Shown piece by piece: positions 13,701-25,020 of a stretch of 64,000 nucleotides of DNA. The notes below the pieces were generated by a model. The model made no database searches, was not told the origin of the DNA, and saw only the letters and a list, made by a program, of their open reading frames with translations. The first letter of the stretch is position 1. The number at the start of each line of letters is the position of its first letter. A program made the position numbers and the translations under genes. The DNA lies in NCBI GenBank assembly GCA_003260075.1, contig QLIY01000811.1, positions 1 through 64,000 of the forward strand. Direction: 5' to 3'. Source of the DNA: Phallusia mammillata (Eukaryota; Chordata; Ascidiacea; Phlebobranchia; Ascidiidae).

Positions 13701-16700
13701 AAGATGTTACGTTGATCTTTTATTGACGACATAGGATTTATTGGAGTTAACAAATTAACAATGTACTTTAAACTTCACAACTAAAAGTTAAATGAAACAA
13801 CATTTACAATTTTATGTCACCTCCCGCTTTAGACAAGCACGCTTCTCATGTTAACACATAAACAGCCGATTGCTTTTCGTGTTTTCTTCACTTCGAGACT
13901 CCTGTCGTGGAGCAAGAGAAATTTTGACAAATTGACACTAAAAAATATCACGTGGTTCGTGTTTTGCATCAAATTGTTTGACCTTGAAAGATGAAGTCTG
14001 CCCTCTGGGTGAAAGAATGACGACACGAAACGACATTTTCTTGTGATAAATATAAAACGTTCACGACGCAGTTTCAATTAGGATTTTTTGGTAAAACATT
14101 AACTGCAGGGTTATTAAAGGGTCAGGGAGTCTTTATCCACAAACGGTAAGGGTTTTTCTGAACATTCTTTTTTAAGAAATCTCTTGCAATGTTGGTTTAT
14201 TTGGTCCGAAATTTCAAAGCGAATTTGCATTCAACATCGGATAAGTTCGTATAAAGGCCGCAAGTTAAAGCTTGAATGACAGGTCAAAACACCCTGAAAT
14301 CATAAAAAATCTATTTAAAAATAACAAGTCCAGTCTTGTCCGGACCAGTGCAATCAGGTAAACACTTATATTTAAGTTTAAGCTGGAAAAAGATCTATAA
14401 ATCCCCTTTGGTAAGGAGAAATACAAAACCTCCTGGACTGGTTGCGGATGAAATACTTTTTTAATGGCCCCTTTTTAATATAAAATTCTTCAACTATTTT
14501 TCATAACACCACGTAATACTATAAAGCCGACTCGACGCAGTAACTTTTTATTGCACAAAATCAAACAAAAAGATCCATCCATTAGGTCGCTGTAGCCCTA
14601 TTATTGCGTTGTAAATCGTCATAGTAAAACGTCGTTTGCATAGAAACCGCTTTTTGCGTAGAACTCGATTGTTTAGCCATTGTGACGTTATAAAATAGGT
14701 TGTAATAAGATCGGACGAGTTTGAACACGAACTGATGTGGAATATTGTTTTTCGTGTGGGCGTCAACCTGTAACCATGACAACGCATTGTAACCATTTTT
14801 CAGGCGTTCCATAATTGCATCGACGCGCGCGTTCTTGCACAAAAAAAATTAAATAGACAAAAATATTGAACGTCAAATCATCCGGTTGCAATTCTGTTTA
14901 TGATTTCTATTAACAACTGTCACTACTGTGACGGATTAATACAAAAGCAGGAACATTTTGGCGTGCCGCCAGCTGAAGCTTTATACCGTTACGAATTATT
15001 TGTAACTAGATTCGCTTTATTGTTGGACACTTTATTTATTGTTGAACACGTGTGGCTTAGAACGATTTGTGTACTTGCTTTAATTAAACGCTGTTGGGTT
15101 TATGTCGTGCAGCAATGTGTGAAGATTAACTTAGTTTTAATATGTCAAAGTTTAAAATATTACAGGTTATGTAAAATATTTTTAAATATGTCAAAACCTA
15201 CCTTCACCATGTACCAAAGTTGTAGCTAAAAACAATATTGCTGTTTGTTTAAGTGAAACTCTAAAACAATTTGTGAAAAAAATCGTCTTATATTAAACAA
15301 ACAGATGTTTATACGACCACGTGTTTCAATCACATATTATTGGCGCAAACGCACGAACAAGAAAAATTCTAACGCCTGCATGTGACGTCACAATGCTGCT
15401 GGGGGGGGGGCAAGCAGGGAGGTCATGCATAATTAATGTCCTCGTACCGAATATGACAAGCACGGCACCGTCTAGCCGTCCAATTACCATGAATATCACA
15501 CACGAGCTAGCAGAAAAACGCGGTAGCAAAATGTGTCACGTAGCAATCACGTGCACTGTCAGCCAATCACAGCCCGGAACATTGAATTGGGCCAAACTTG
15601 TAGCAAAAGAGGGTTTTGCTGTAAAATTTGCCAAACACAAACATGTAATACTGGTATGTATGTTTTTAACATTCCGATATGTATGGAAATTATGATTTAA
15701 AGCTAACGACTTAACGTTTAAACGGACCTTTCATCAACACGAGGTGATTTATGTTTTCTAATAACTCAATGTTAAATTAAGTTGATGAAAAATGCAATAT
15801 ATGTGTGTGTTCATAACCTACAGCAAACAAGGGTCGTTTTATAAGGCATGGGAACTGGCAATAAAACCAGGTCTTGTGTTTGTGAAGCAATCAATAATCA
15901 CTTGTTTCATGTCCCAAAAAGTTGCAAAATGAATGAGAGCAAAAAGATGAAGAAATCCGCAATGTGCAAAAAGTTAATAAATACGAATTTCAACATTTTA
16001 GAAACAATACAGACATAAAATACACACATCAATTTGAGTAATTTTCACAATTTTGTTCTTTTTGTGTGAAAAACAAAAAATCGTCGACAAACGCGTTTCG
16101 TTCGAATCCATTGTAACGTCACAAACGGTTTCGATCGATAAAAACATCTGGCGTTCGGAGGAACGGTGTCCGTATACATACCGATTGTCTCATTCGATTT
16201 TAATTATATTGTAGGTGAGAGGAGAAACGAAAATAGCGGGGAACGCGTTTTTGTGGGAAATTCAACACAATCGTCTATTTGTTCCGTTTTGTGTTGACTT
16301 GGTTCATATTAAGGTGGCATATGATCTAAATTTCAAAACTAAGCGATTTTACAATCATACTTTCGATGAGTCTTAACTTACGGCGAAATTGCAAAATATA
16401 TTTTGTGATTGAATAGTCACATCGGTCAGTGTCTTAAAAAAACTTTTTTCAAAACATCAAAATCTTAATCAACTTAATCCATTTCATGTATTTTAAAATC
16501 TTCTGCTGAAACCATTTTGATGAAGTGCAAACGCGTTTTTAGTCAATTACTAATCTTACCGAGTTCGAACACGCTTCCCAATGCGAATGCCGACCAGTTT
16601 TTATTCTATGACATTGGTCAGGCGTTCAGACTCCTTAGACCATTGCAACGAATCTTAAACCAATTTAACGCAATTATACATTTTACTTACTAATCATGCA

Positions 16701-17073
16701 ACATTTTGTTGCCATGTTACACTATAACAAATGTTTCGACAGTGCGGCCGTCGACGTACTCAAAAGTTTGTTTTTGGTCCTCAAAGTTGTTTAAGTTTGA
16801 CGCCCTGATTTAAGTTATTACTAACACCGCCCTCGTGTATCGACAGCTTTGGTGGCAATGACGTCAGCACAGGGGAATTCCACCGACGAGAACCTTACTA
16901 CGGGATCAGGCGATGGAACTGACGATCCGACTTCCGCCGACACAACTACAGCCAGTCCTGGTGAGGTCACCACTGTGGGGGTAACAACAACTAGTGAAGG
17001 AAACACGGTTAGAGCACCTCTGGTGGTCGCACTGGTCGGGTCAGCGATCGTGGGATTGTTAAATCTCCGCTAG
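4747..17073 (+). CDS. Small secreted/GPI-anchored Thr-rich (mucin-like) peptide, two exons
   Basis: Exon 1 is 4747-4792 (15 codons plus one base, donor G|GTGAGT). Exon 2 is 16847-17073 (acceptor CGACAG|CT, stop TAG). The phase-1 join gives one 90-aa protein. Residues 1-23 form a typical signal peptide (MNFMKTSLLLAFVFL, then ALVAMTSA), with probable cleavage before QGNSTDEN. The mature part is short and rich in Thr, Ser, Gly and Asp, with two N-glycosylation sequons (NST, NLT). The C-terminus is about 17 hydrophobic residues (APLVVALVGSAIVGLLNLR) with no cytoplasmic tail, preceded by EGNTVR, which suits GPI attachment. The upstream half of the signal comes from one exon and its hydrophobic completion from the other, which supports the join. 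The 12-kb intron is large for a compact genome, so extra exons are possible. Family unknown; the role is likely at the cell surface or in mucus. Confidence 0.6.
6549..6586 (-). ncRNA. Hammerhead-like ribozyme core (degenerate)
   Basis: On the minus strand the order is CTGATAAAGGCG, ACCTGTATAGGA, CGTTGAAACG. This is a hammerhead CUGAUGA box (one substitution), a stem-loop and a GAAAC box. The downstream sequence continues into the GAGCTC inverted-repeat unit at 6511-6536. Same family as 12716, 32121, 35113 and 55075. Likely the ribozyme portion of a retroelement terminal sequence; activity is doubtful because of the box mutation. Confidence 0.45.
7074..7130 (+). repeat. Dispersed repeat fragment (GTGCCGTGATCG family)
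   Basis: Contains GAGTGTGCCGTGATCGCTGG, a GACGCTT-like block and TAATCCCAG. A close copy lies at 9544-9600 and partial copies at about 3490-3525 and 19168-19214 (the last inverted). Small and non-coding; class unknown. Confidence 0.55.
8276..8468. repeat. Tandem-like repeat with GTGAGCAACATTAGAT units
   Basis: Two diverged units each carry a TGAGCAACATTAGAT block followed by a CGCTGTGG(C/T)CA block and a CACAAGCTC block. A third copy lies at about 23206-23275. No terminal repeats or coding potential are visible. Confidence 0.55.
9544..9600 (+). repeat. Dispersed repeat fragment (GTGCCGTGATCG family)
   Basis: Second clear copy of the sequence at 7074-7130, with a handful of substitutions across about 55 bases. 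Confidence 0.55.
9947..10045 (+). repeat. Dispersed repeat (GATAAGCT(G/A)CAGACAG family)
   Basis: Shares GATAAGCTGCAGACAGTGCAC and, further on, GCATTGGCTGGTG with 47595-47690. The 47.6-kb copy is longer and contains an internal inverted arrangement (GAGAGACGG ... TCTCTCGTC). Confidence 0.5.
11676..12165. repeat. Dispersed repeat copies, direct and inverted, with two G-runs
   Basis: 11676-11790 repeats the family at 309-412. The stretch TGTGCTGCTACGA...GCCCGGCGAAATAAACT occurs before the G-run at 11833-11842 and again after the G-run at 11966-11975. A pentamer microsatellite, (TCAAC)n, lies at about 12026-12048, and an inverted copy of the family follows at 12096-12165. Confidence 0.55.
12716..12752 (-). 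ncRNA. Hammerhead-like ribozyme core (degenerate)
   Basis: Minus strand: CTAATAAAGGCG, ACCTGTATAGGA, CGTCGAAACGTCGG. The stem strands and GAAAC box match the family, while the CUGAUGA box carries two changes. A GAGCTC inverted-repeat unit is adjacent (about 12677-12702), as in the other copies. Confidence 0.42.
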
Positions 17074-19214
17074 AGGGCGGTGCAAAATTCGGAAAGAGGG
17101 ATTTTTTTGTGTGTTTTAGTATTTTTTATATTTTCTCGCAAAACAATTTTCATTAGCGGGCGCTGAATTCGTTCGTGTATTGTTTTTTTTATTCTAACGC
17201 TGTTTCGACTGTATATCGATACCGAATAGAGTCATTACTATTGTTAATTGTTTATTTGTCATAGAGTGACTTGTACTGGTTTGTGACGTCACGCAATTGC
17301 TTCGATTTCATTCGTTAGAACTTTGCAAAAAAATTATTAGTTTTCTCCGTAGCTGACTTAATTTTTAAATAGTTTAATATTTCTTCGGTCTCAATTACAT
17401 CATTATGTCGGTCACAAACCAGGCATTATTACGTCACATTCATAGCCAGCCATCGAATCCACGAGTTTTTCACTTCATGTAGAATGTAGAACAATCAAAA
17501 ACTTTAAAGACACCGCGACCCGAATGCCGGATCCGATTCCGAATCCCGAACCGGGCTGAAAGAGTTAGAACTCCGACAGAGTTAGACTCGCGAATATGTC
17601 GAGTCCAATTTATTGATGTTTTATTGGAAAGTTTTCCACTGTACATTTTGTTTGTCGGTATAACGCCGGTGTTGCGATCACGTGAGCAAATAAATGGATG
17701 TGACTGGACGAAACCGGGTGCTTTGTAAGTCTATGGAAAGAATGCGGAAGAAAAAACAAATTTAAAAGTTGAGAAAAGTTCATGTTTCTGCTGCGGCAAA
17801 AACGAAAGGTAATTCAACAGTTGGTTAGGTAATATTTATATCAAACACCACTAGAGAATCATGAAAATCAAAGCAAACTAGACGAATCTTCAACAACGCA
17901 TTTTTGAAATGAAAGCGATTTTAACCAAATCATTATTCTAAGAGAGAAAAAAATCACAAAAAATAAATTCTAATAACACACATTAAACTGCTCTTAGGTG
18001 CGTGTACCACATATCTTTACCAGTATTTCCATTTTTTCTATACGTAAGGGTGTGCTAACAAATAACAAGCATTTTTTGCAAATACATAAGGGATGCAAGA
18101 GAACTGGTTTGTGATTTCAAAGGGGTGTCGATACTAAACATCTATGATGAACGAAATCGTGACGTCACACAATGCGCATCAACGATTCGATTCGATTCGC
18201 TCATGTAAAAAGGCTTATTGCTGTATGTTAAACTGACCCAATGTGTAGTGTAAGTTGACAAAACGGCATACACATTTAAACCAGGATAAACCAACCCCCA
18301 CTTCGAAGTTTAAACGAATACAGTCGTGGGTTTAAATCAAATTTTGTCGTTCAACTGGCGTAATGCAAAACAAAATATTTTGTTGAACGACAAATTTGTT
18401 AAACTTAAGTAAGACCGTCAGAAAATGCTTGGCCAACTTGTGTTAATGAACGAACCATTTTAAGGCCTATTTTAGTGATTGTTCAGAGAAAAACCAATGT
18501 CTTTCCTCCATATTTCTTTCTACTAATTATATTTTATGTAAACATTGCTTAAAAAATTGAACTTCTCCAGCAAACACTGCCAATCTTTGTTGCACAAACT
18601 GGTCGCGAAACTATTATTACGTCACAACACGTTGCACGCGATACCGTAGTTTCGCTTCTCGTCAAACCGCGTGTGAGATGAATGTTACCTGGCAACCGTA
18701 GTTGTTGCGTCATAAGACAAACATATCAGGAGGAAAATTTATTACTATATTAGAGTGGCGCCAAACATGGTAATTAAAATTCCATTCGAATATCTTCGTG
18801 ACGTAAGAGTCGAAACGCGATTAGGTAATGGATGTGGAAAATTTATGGAAGAGAATAAACCACCACGCCTTGTAACAACACATTAAAGTAAAACAGAGTT
18901 TTATAGTGTTGAAAAGCGACATACCCTACCATATTTTAAAACATTTAGGTAAATACTTCTGTCATTATAACCGTTATATCAAAGTCTTGCAACAAACCCT
19001 CTGGAATTTATTAACCTAATTACTATGAATAAATATTTACCTGTACAGTTTTTGAAGGAACTTATAACAACGGTTTAAATACTATTTTGTCATTTCTTAT
19101 TTGCATGTGTTTTTCTCAGAACTTTTTTAGGGATGTTTTTTTTAAGGAAAGTATATTATTATTTACCTGAGATGAACATAAATTCATAACTGGGATCAGC
19201 CCTGAAGCGTCTAT
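17074..19214. other. 3' region of the secreted-peptide gene and intergenic DNA
   Basis: The first plausible polyadenylation hexamer on the plus strand that I noted is AATAAA at 17689-17694, about 0.6 kb after the stop codon. The remainder has no recognisable exon. TGACGTCA palindromes occur near 17284 and 18161. Confidence 0.35.

Positions 19215-19304
<90 letters not shown>
19215..19304 (+). other. 90-base G-run, probable gap filler
   Basis: Uninterrupted G from 19215 to 19304. It belongs to the long class (85-99 bases) also seen at 27864, 30128, 36409 and 51091. It truncates a fragment of the 7074/9544 repeat family. See the finding on G-runs. Confidence 0.8.
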
Positions 19305-19305
<1 letters not shown>

Positions 19306-20058
19306 GGCCCGTTGAAGGCGCCATACCGAATCAGCCGATCATTATTTACCTATTTAACTTCATGAACAAGTTTATTTCGATGGAAGTTTTGCACACAAGG
19401 CAATGCCAATTTTGCATATAACAACTTTGAAAAACAAATAAACAAGCATGGAGAAACCAAGATTTTTCCAAAAGATGTCAATTTGAATCAGAAACAAGCA
19501 AGAAAAGAAATCAATTAATGAGCAAAATCTGTGAAGAAGAAAAAAGTGAAATTGACATGCAAATACCACATCATTTAAAACATCCAACGTCTTGTTAATT
19601 AAAATGTCAAGTCAATTCAATGTCTCAAGTTAACAAATCAACACAACGGTTCAATCGATCCTCGACATGTTACTGTATTAATGCAAGCAGTGGTCCGTGT
19701 GAATCAAAGAAACAAGTAATCGATTTCAGGTTTCGACAAATAAATCAATTACTTTATTGACCCGAAGTGACCTCGACGATCGTAATAATGACCCTGTTGA
19801 TTAAAACAACAAAGTTTAAACAAGGTCATTTCACAGAAAATCAAAACTGAGATTTTATTTACCTAAAGTGTAGTTGCTTTTTCATTCTTTTTAAAACGAA
19901 TAGCTTTCTAGTTAAACTTTCAGTTAATTAATTGTTTAAAACTTTTTAGATGATTGTTGCAAAACACATTTTTCAATCCTATATTTCAAGTAATTTAAAA
20001 AAAATACAACAAACAAAAACAAAAATACATCAACGTTTACAAAACCCATTGTATCAAC

Positions 20059-20359
20059 CAGGGATGGGCAACCTTTGTTACTGTAGGGGCATCTATAAAT
20101 GTAAAAATTGGATCGAGAGCCGCACATGTGCATAACACAAAGTGATATTGCTTTGTTTCTTACCAAATATGCTTAACTACAAGTATAATTCGTATTTGAT
20201 TCTAGCCACATTTTGCCAGATCGCAGAAAACTAGCATCAGGCGCATTAATAAGCTCAAAAATATGTTATAATTGGACTCGTTTACCAGTACTTTTGAAAT
20301 CCAAGCGTCTCTGCGGGCCGCACAAGCTTTAATGAAGGGCCGCAGGTCGCCCACCACTG
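20059..20359. mobile_element. hAT-type MITE, 301 bp
   Basis: Begins CAGGGATGGGCAACC and ends GGTCGCCCACCACTG, imperfect terminal inverted repeats. The flanks gtatcaac (20051-20058) and gtataaat (20360-20367) agree at six of eight positions, consistent with an aged hAT target duplication. Internal motifs such as GGGCCGCA resemble those of the other MITEs here. Confidence 0.75.
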
Positions 20360-20616
20360 GTATAAATGTTTGTGAAAAAAGTGTTCGCTACACAAGCTTA
20401 CACAAGTTCTCAAACAGGTTTATTCTAGATCAAGATTCTTGTTGAAAACCACATTAATGTCGTCACAAAGTCAATTGTTCTCCCATAGTGACGAAAGGTT
20501 ACTGACATCTCAGCAGGAGATCAAAATGTTTTACAAGGTCCTTTCATCAAAAAATTCCACATTTTATGTTTTACGTTTGTTCTGACATTTTTACAGCTTT
20601 CATGCGACCAGTTTTA

Positions 20617-20629
20617 GGGGGGGGGGGGG
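20617..20629 (+). other. G-run between duplicated segments
   Basis: Thirteen Gs separate two near-identical copies of about 100 bases (about 20520-20616 and 20630-20727, both containing TTACAGCTTTCATGCGACCA). This is the signature of a contig-end overlap that was not collapsed. Confidence 0.8.
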
Positions 20630-21155
20630 AGATCAAAATATTTTACAAGGTCGTTTCATCAAAAAATTCCACATTTTATTTTTTACGTTTGTTCTGACAT
20701 TTTTACAGCTTTCATGCGACCAGTTTTAAAATGTAAAAGCAAACATTATTTTTCGTTTGAGTCATCGAAGGAAGGTTTTGCAAACAAAAATAAAATTTCA
20801 CCCCTTTGTTAGATGGTCAATAAAAACAATTCAAACTTCAGAACGTTGTCCTAAAGTGAATCGTAAATTTACCTAAATGCTCTGTATACCCGAAAAATAT
20901 TATAAACGTCTCTACGTAGTTCGCCGTAAAATAACCAAGATGTTTACAGTTTTATGACCATTTCGAAGCCATGCCATGCTTTCAACAGTACCGAATTAGG
21001 CCGCTTTAATGATCAGTGTACAGTAGTGCCATAGCAATAAATATATACCATGTAGCACAAGCCAAGTGGCGCCAACCAATACACGGAATCAAACAAGGCA
21101 CTGCATAAAAATGTGTGTAGATCTTTATTTATTTGATCAGTGCGTTACGATAGAT

Positions 21156-21576
21156 CAGCGGTTCCCAAACTGGGGTCCGCGGTCCTTTAGGGGTCCGTGA
21201 GGCAATTTTGGGGGGACCGCGAAGCGGTTGAAGTAATTCTATAATCTTATTTGGCGTCAGTTTGTGCCACTAAATAAGTTTAAATCAAAGTAGAATTGAG
21301 AATCGACTGTCTCCATTGCTAAACAATGGCCTTTATTGAATGACAACTATCAAAAATGCAATTGTTCGCGCACAATCGTAATGTTTTTTGTCCTGTTTGT
21401 GATGTCATATGCTGTCTTTGGATGATTGTTATGCGCAATTTTGCATTATTAGCTAAAATCCTGCGATCAACTTTCGTTTTTCTAAAATACACATTTAGGC
21501 TTAAGGACCGCGAGCCCTCGAAATAATGGCAAAGGGACCGTTTTGAAAAAAATATGAAAAAGTTTGGGAACCGCTG
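21156..21576. mobile_element. hAT-type MITE, 421 bp
   Basis: Begins CAGCGGTTCCCAAACTGGGG and ends AAAGTTTGGGAACCGCTG, terminal inverted repeats of at least 14 bp. An exact 8-bp target duplication, cgatagat, lies at 21148-21155 and 21577-21584. No transposase frame. A piece of the same family (GTGAGGCAATTTTGGGG, GACCGCGAA) survives at 37403-37450. Confidence 0.92.
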
Positions 21577-22027
21577 CGATAGATTATTTAAATACCATTA
21601 ACTGTACGCAGTTCAACTCTTGTTTATGCAAAAGTGCACGTTTCTTGACACATTAGCTCAACGCGATACATTATCTTGCCTGCTGTTTAAAGCATAACAA
21701 AACGCAATGTCATGTTTCAAAGAGTTTAAAGTTATTTCTTATTCAAAGTATATTTTCGTGTTAAGGTCTTGGTTGTGAAAGCAGATGCGACGTCAATGCG
21801 GTCATAAAACAAATGCCAAAGGCGAATTCTATTTGTGAATTTTACAACTTACTTTGTGGTAAAATGTGATTCTCGAACAGTGCGCCCTAGAAGGTGGCTA
21901 AGTGCACACAAAATAACCGACAGTTTATTTACATGGCACAACTATTAAATTTTCCCGAAGCACAATTCTCCAATTTTATGAAAAAAATTTCTAGTTTAAA
22001 ATCGGTGGTGCGTTTCTAAGTTATGTT

Positions 22028-22151
22028 AATTTCAGTGGTACATCCTTTGTCAAAAAAGTTAAATTGTTATCAAATAAAGTGAATAAGTGAATTTCAGTGG
22101 TACATCCTTTTGTCAAAAAGGGATAAATTGTTATCCAATAAAGTGAATAGA
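22028..22151 (+). repeat. 62-bp tandem duplication
   Basis: Two consecutive copies of a 62-base unit starting AATTTCAGTGGTACATCC, with no intervening N or G-run. Unlike the artefactual duplications this one is seamless, so it is probably real. Confidence 0.7.
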
Positions 22152-23658
22152 AGGCAGCAATGACGTACATTGCAACTACAACATTAATGCACCCATTTAT
22201 ATTTGCACTTAGTTTAATATTAGAATAGAGTAGAAATGTATTTTCCAAATTATAAGTGGCTTCTTTAATATTTGCAGTGTTGCGACATTTCTGTTTTTTC
22301 ACTTTGAAAACACATTTCACCTTGACACTATTGGGGTCAATAGTTCAAGGTTACGACGTTTTTATTTACTCTCTTTCCCTCCCACACACAAACACACATG
22401 TAGACATACGATGTTCACAAAGGAGGAGGTTAGGTAAACCTTTTTGCACAATGCTCTGCAATACATGAAAACAAAAATGAAGAGATGAAGAAAAAACATC
22501 CTTTTGGTGATTTTATTGTCATTTTGTTTGTTATTAATCGAGTATTTTTTTAGAAAATAAATGTGTTAACAGATTTTAACCTGGAAATAAACATTTTATA
22601 AACTTGTGATACATAATGAAAGGCGGAAATCGTTGCAGAAATGGCAACAGAACAGGGAATGATTCCCAGAATCAACTTACTAGAAAATCAATGTTTTAGA
22701 AAAACACTACCACATAACGCATATTTCCACGCAATTACTACATTAAGCGCATTTTTTTTATTTGTGATACATTACAATACCAAGGTACATTGCATGTTAA
22801 TGTTGATTCATTTACTTCTTTGTAGATGATTTTTTTTCACAAACAACTCCCTTGCACGTGCCAAGTTGTTACTTGCTGATGTCGGTTTCTCGTAAATTGA
22901 CTTCTTGGCTGAAACTCGGCAAACAAGCCTAGTAAACTTTCAAGCGACTTTATAATGTTTCCATGCAAACATTGACAGGATCGACAGGCAACAGTTTCAT
23001 GACAAGACACGCTTGTGATATGTTTGTCACCAAGCTCGTTAAAAGGTCACAAACCTAGTGAACGTCAAATAAATTGAGATGGATCCTGTCTCAAGAAATG
23101 CTCAACTGGTGACAAAGTGTAAAACATAAAATGATGTTTTGATTTTCAAAAATGGAGTTTCATGTAAAAACACTGTTTCATGTAATTTTTAATGTGTCTG
23201 GGCATACACACAAGCTCCCTGTGTACACTGACAACCACTGTGAGCAACATTAGATGTATTGTGGTCGCACAGCAATTTTTGCACTAAAACGTACCAATTT
23301 GCATACTAGCAGCCCCCAAACCTATAATGGAAGAAGCTTACAAATTCTAATAAAACGCTTTGAGGACCAATTGCAATAAAACTGGCACCAAAGCTAAATT
23401 TTAACCACGCCAAGTTTAAATAAAAAAACAAAAAGTAAAAAACAACAAAAATCAATAAATGATAACTATTACGTCACAGGCGCCTGTCGCGTTATAGCCA
23501 CTATGACGTAACACTTTAGACACGTGACTTAACATGTGACCGCCTTGTGATGATAGTGGGTCGAAAAAAGGGGGGTGGAGGTCTATGGACTTAAGTTGTT
23601 GACTCAACGGAGTGAATGTGGTGCGCAGAAAACAACAACGCAATCGCGCGAAGTCGTT

Positions 23659-23740
23659 GTGACGTCACAAGAGAAAGAAGAACTGACGACGGAAATAAGT
23701 TGGTATAAAAAGCTGCGGGTTTTTCGAAGAGATTTTAAAC
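23659..23740 (+). promoter_or_regulatory. Orphan CRE + TATA core-promoter-like site
   Basis: GTGACGTCAC (a full CRE palindrome) at 23659-23668 is followed 36 bases later by TATAAAA at 23704-23710, then a GC-richer patch where initiation would be expected. No reading frame starts downstream within reach. It could drive a non-coding RNA or a first non-coding exon, or be chance. Confidence 0.3.
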
Positions 23741-24589
23741 CTTTGTGAGCAAAACCGCTGGAAACTGGTGGATTCGGAATGATATATTTCCCATCATGAG
23801 TTTTTACAAATCTTATTCAGCCTTGAGGTTCTCATTACGAAATATTACCTTAATTTAACACTTAACATAAAGAAAACCGAATATCAAACAAACGAAAACA
23901 TCACAAGGTTCTGCTCCTCACAAGAAAACAAACTCATCACAAGAAATTGTATTCACACTGTTCTCATGACGAAATATTACCTTTATTTAATACCTAATAA
24001 ACAAATACTAGTTCCTGAAGCCAAAAATTACAGGATTCTGCTTCTTTCACAAAACAATACTCGTTTATACATTATGCCTGTCAGCAATTGCTTATTTATT
24101 GCCACTGGGCATTGTTTCATCTTTATGTTCTGTTGGGTAATTTTTGGGACCTTTTGAGGGCAGATCTCATAGGGTTTAATAGATTTACGTTGAAAGATTT
24201 CAAGTGAAATCAACTGGAGTAGTTCAAGACATTTTGTCAACTGACAAAAGGCGCCTGTCTTGGCTAAACTGTTTGAAAATAGCAATAAAAATTCTCTTTG
24301 TATTAAGTCTTACAATAGGGTGAAATCTAAATTCTTTTACGACGTAGGCCTACCTTGTCGATATTAGCATCAGAAATGTAACAAGATGTCTATAGAAGTG
24401 AGAGGTTTATAAATTTAAAATGATTTTGAAAAGTGTTCTTTTTTAGTTTATTGAAAACAAACTGCAGAAATTTGTATCTGGTGAAAATTATATTTTGCGA
24501 ACGTTTTAATTATCGCTGTTTATCATTAGTGCAAAGTTCATTTCCTAACTTTTTTCACCGAAGTTTTTAGTTGCGCAACCATCCACCAA

Positions 24590-25020
24590 CGGATCATTAC
24601 GAAATCGCGGGTTAAGCCCAAGCCCAGGTGGTAAATAAACCCACCAGAGGAGGAATAAAAGAGAAAAAGGAGTAAAACAAAAAAATTCCAAAGTCATGCC
24701 TTTTAATTAATTATAGAAGTCAGGTAGCGTCGTTAACCGTCTCGTGGGCGTTTATTTTCTCCGGGTAAACCACCTCAGTCAACATATTCGCTCTTAACAG
24801 GCTGCCTCGGCATACATAGCATGTTGACTTTAAGCCTATGGTAGCAAACTCGAAGAAGTAACGAATTCTTGATGGGGGTAACGCCCGTGTTGTGTACAAA
24901 CCACTCATCGGATGACAATTTGTCACAAACTATAACGGATTTATTTTTAAACTTTGCCAAGTTGTTGTTGTTTCCAAATATTGTAGATATCAAATAAATT
25001 GTTTCTACATTAACAAGTTG
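24590..25020. other. Moderately GC-richer block, unrecognised
   Basis: Includes GCCCAAGCCCAGGTGG near 24620 and a dense block at 24721-24920 with GGTTTACCCGGAG on the minus strand. The composition differs from its flanks and it looks repeat-derived, but no second copy is in the window, so I cannot assign it. Confidence 0.3.

Larger units (their letters stand above)
4793..16846 (+). other. 12-kb intron of the secreted-peptide gene
   Basis: Bounded by GTGAGT at 4793 and CGACAG ending at 16846. It contains several dispersed repeat fragments (7074-7130, 8276-8468, 9544-9600, 9947-10045, 11676-12165), two hammerhead-like cores (6549-6586, 12716-12752) and three or four G-run artefacts. I found no further convincing exon, though a short coding exon could be missed. 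Confidence 0.5.
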
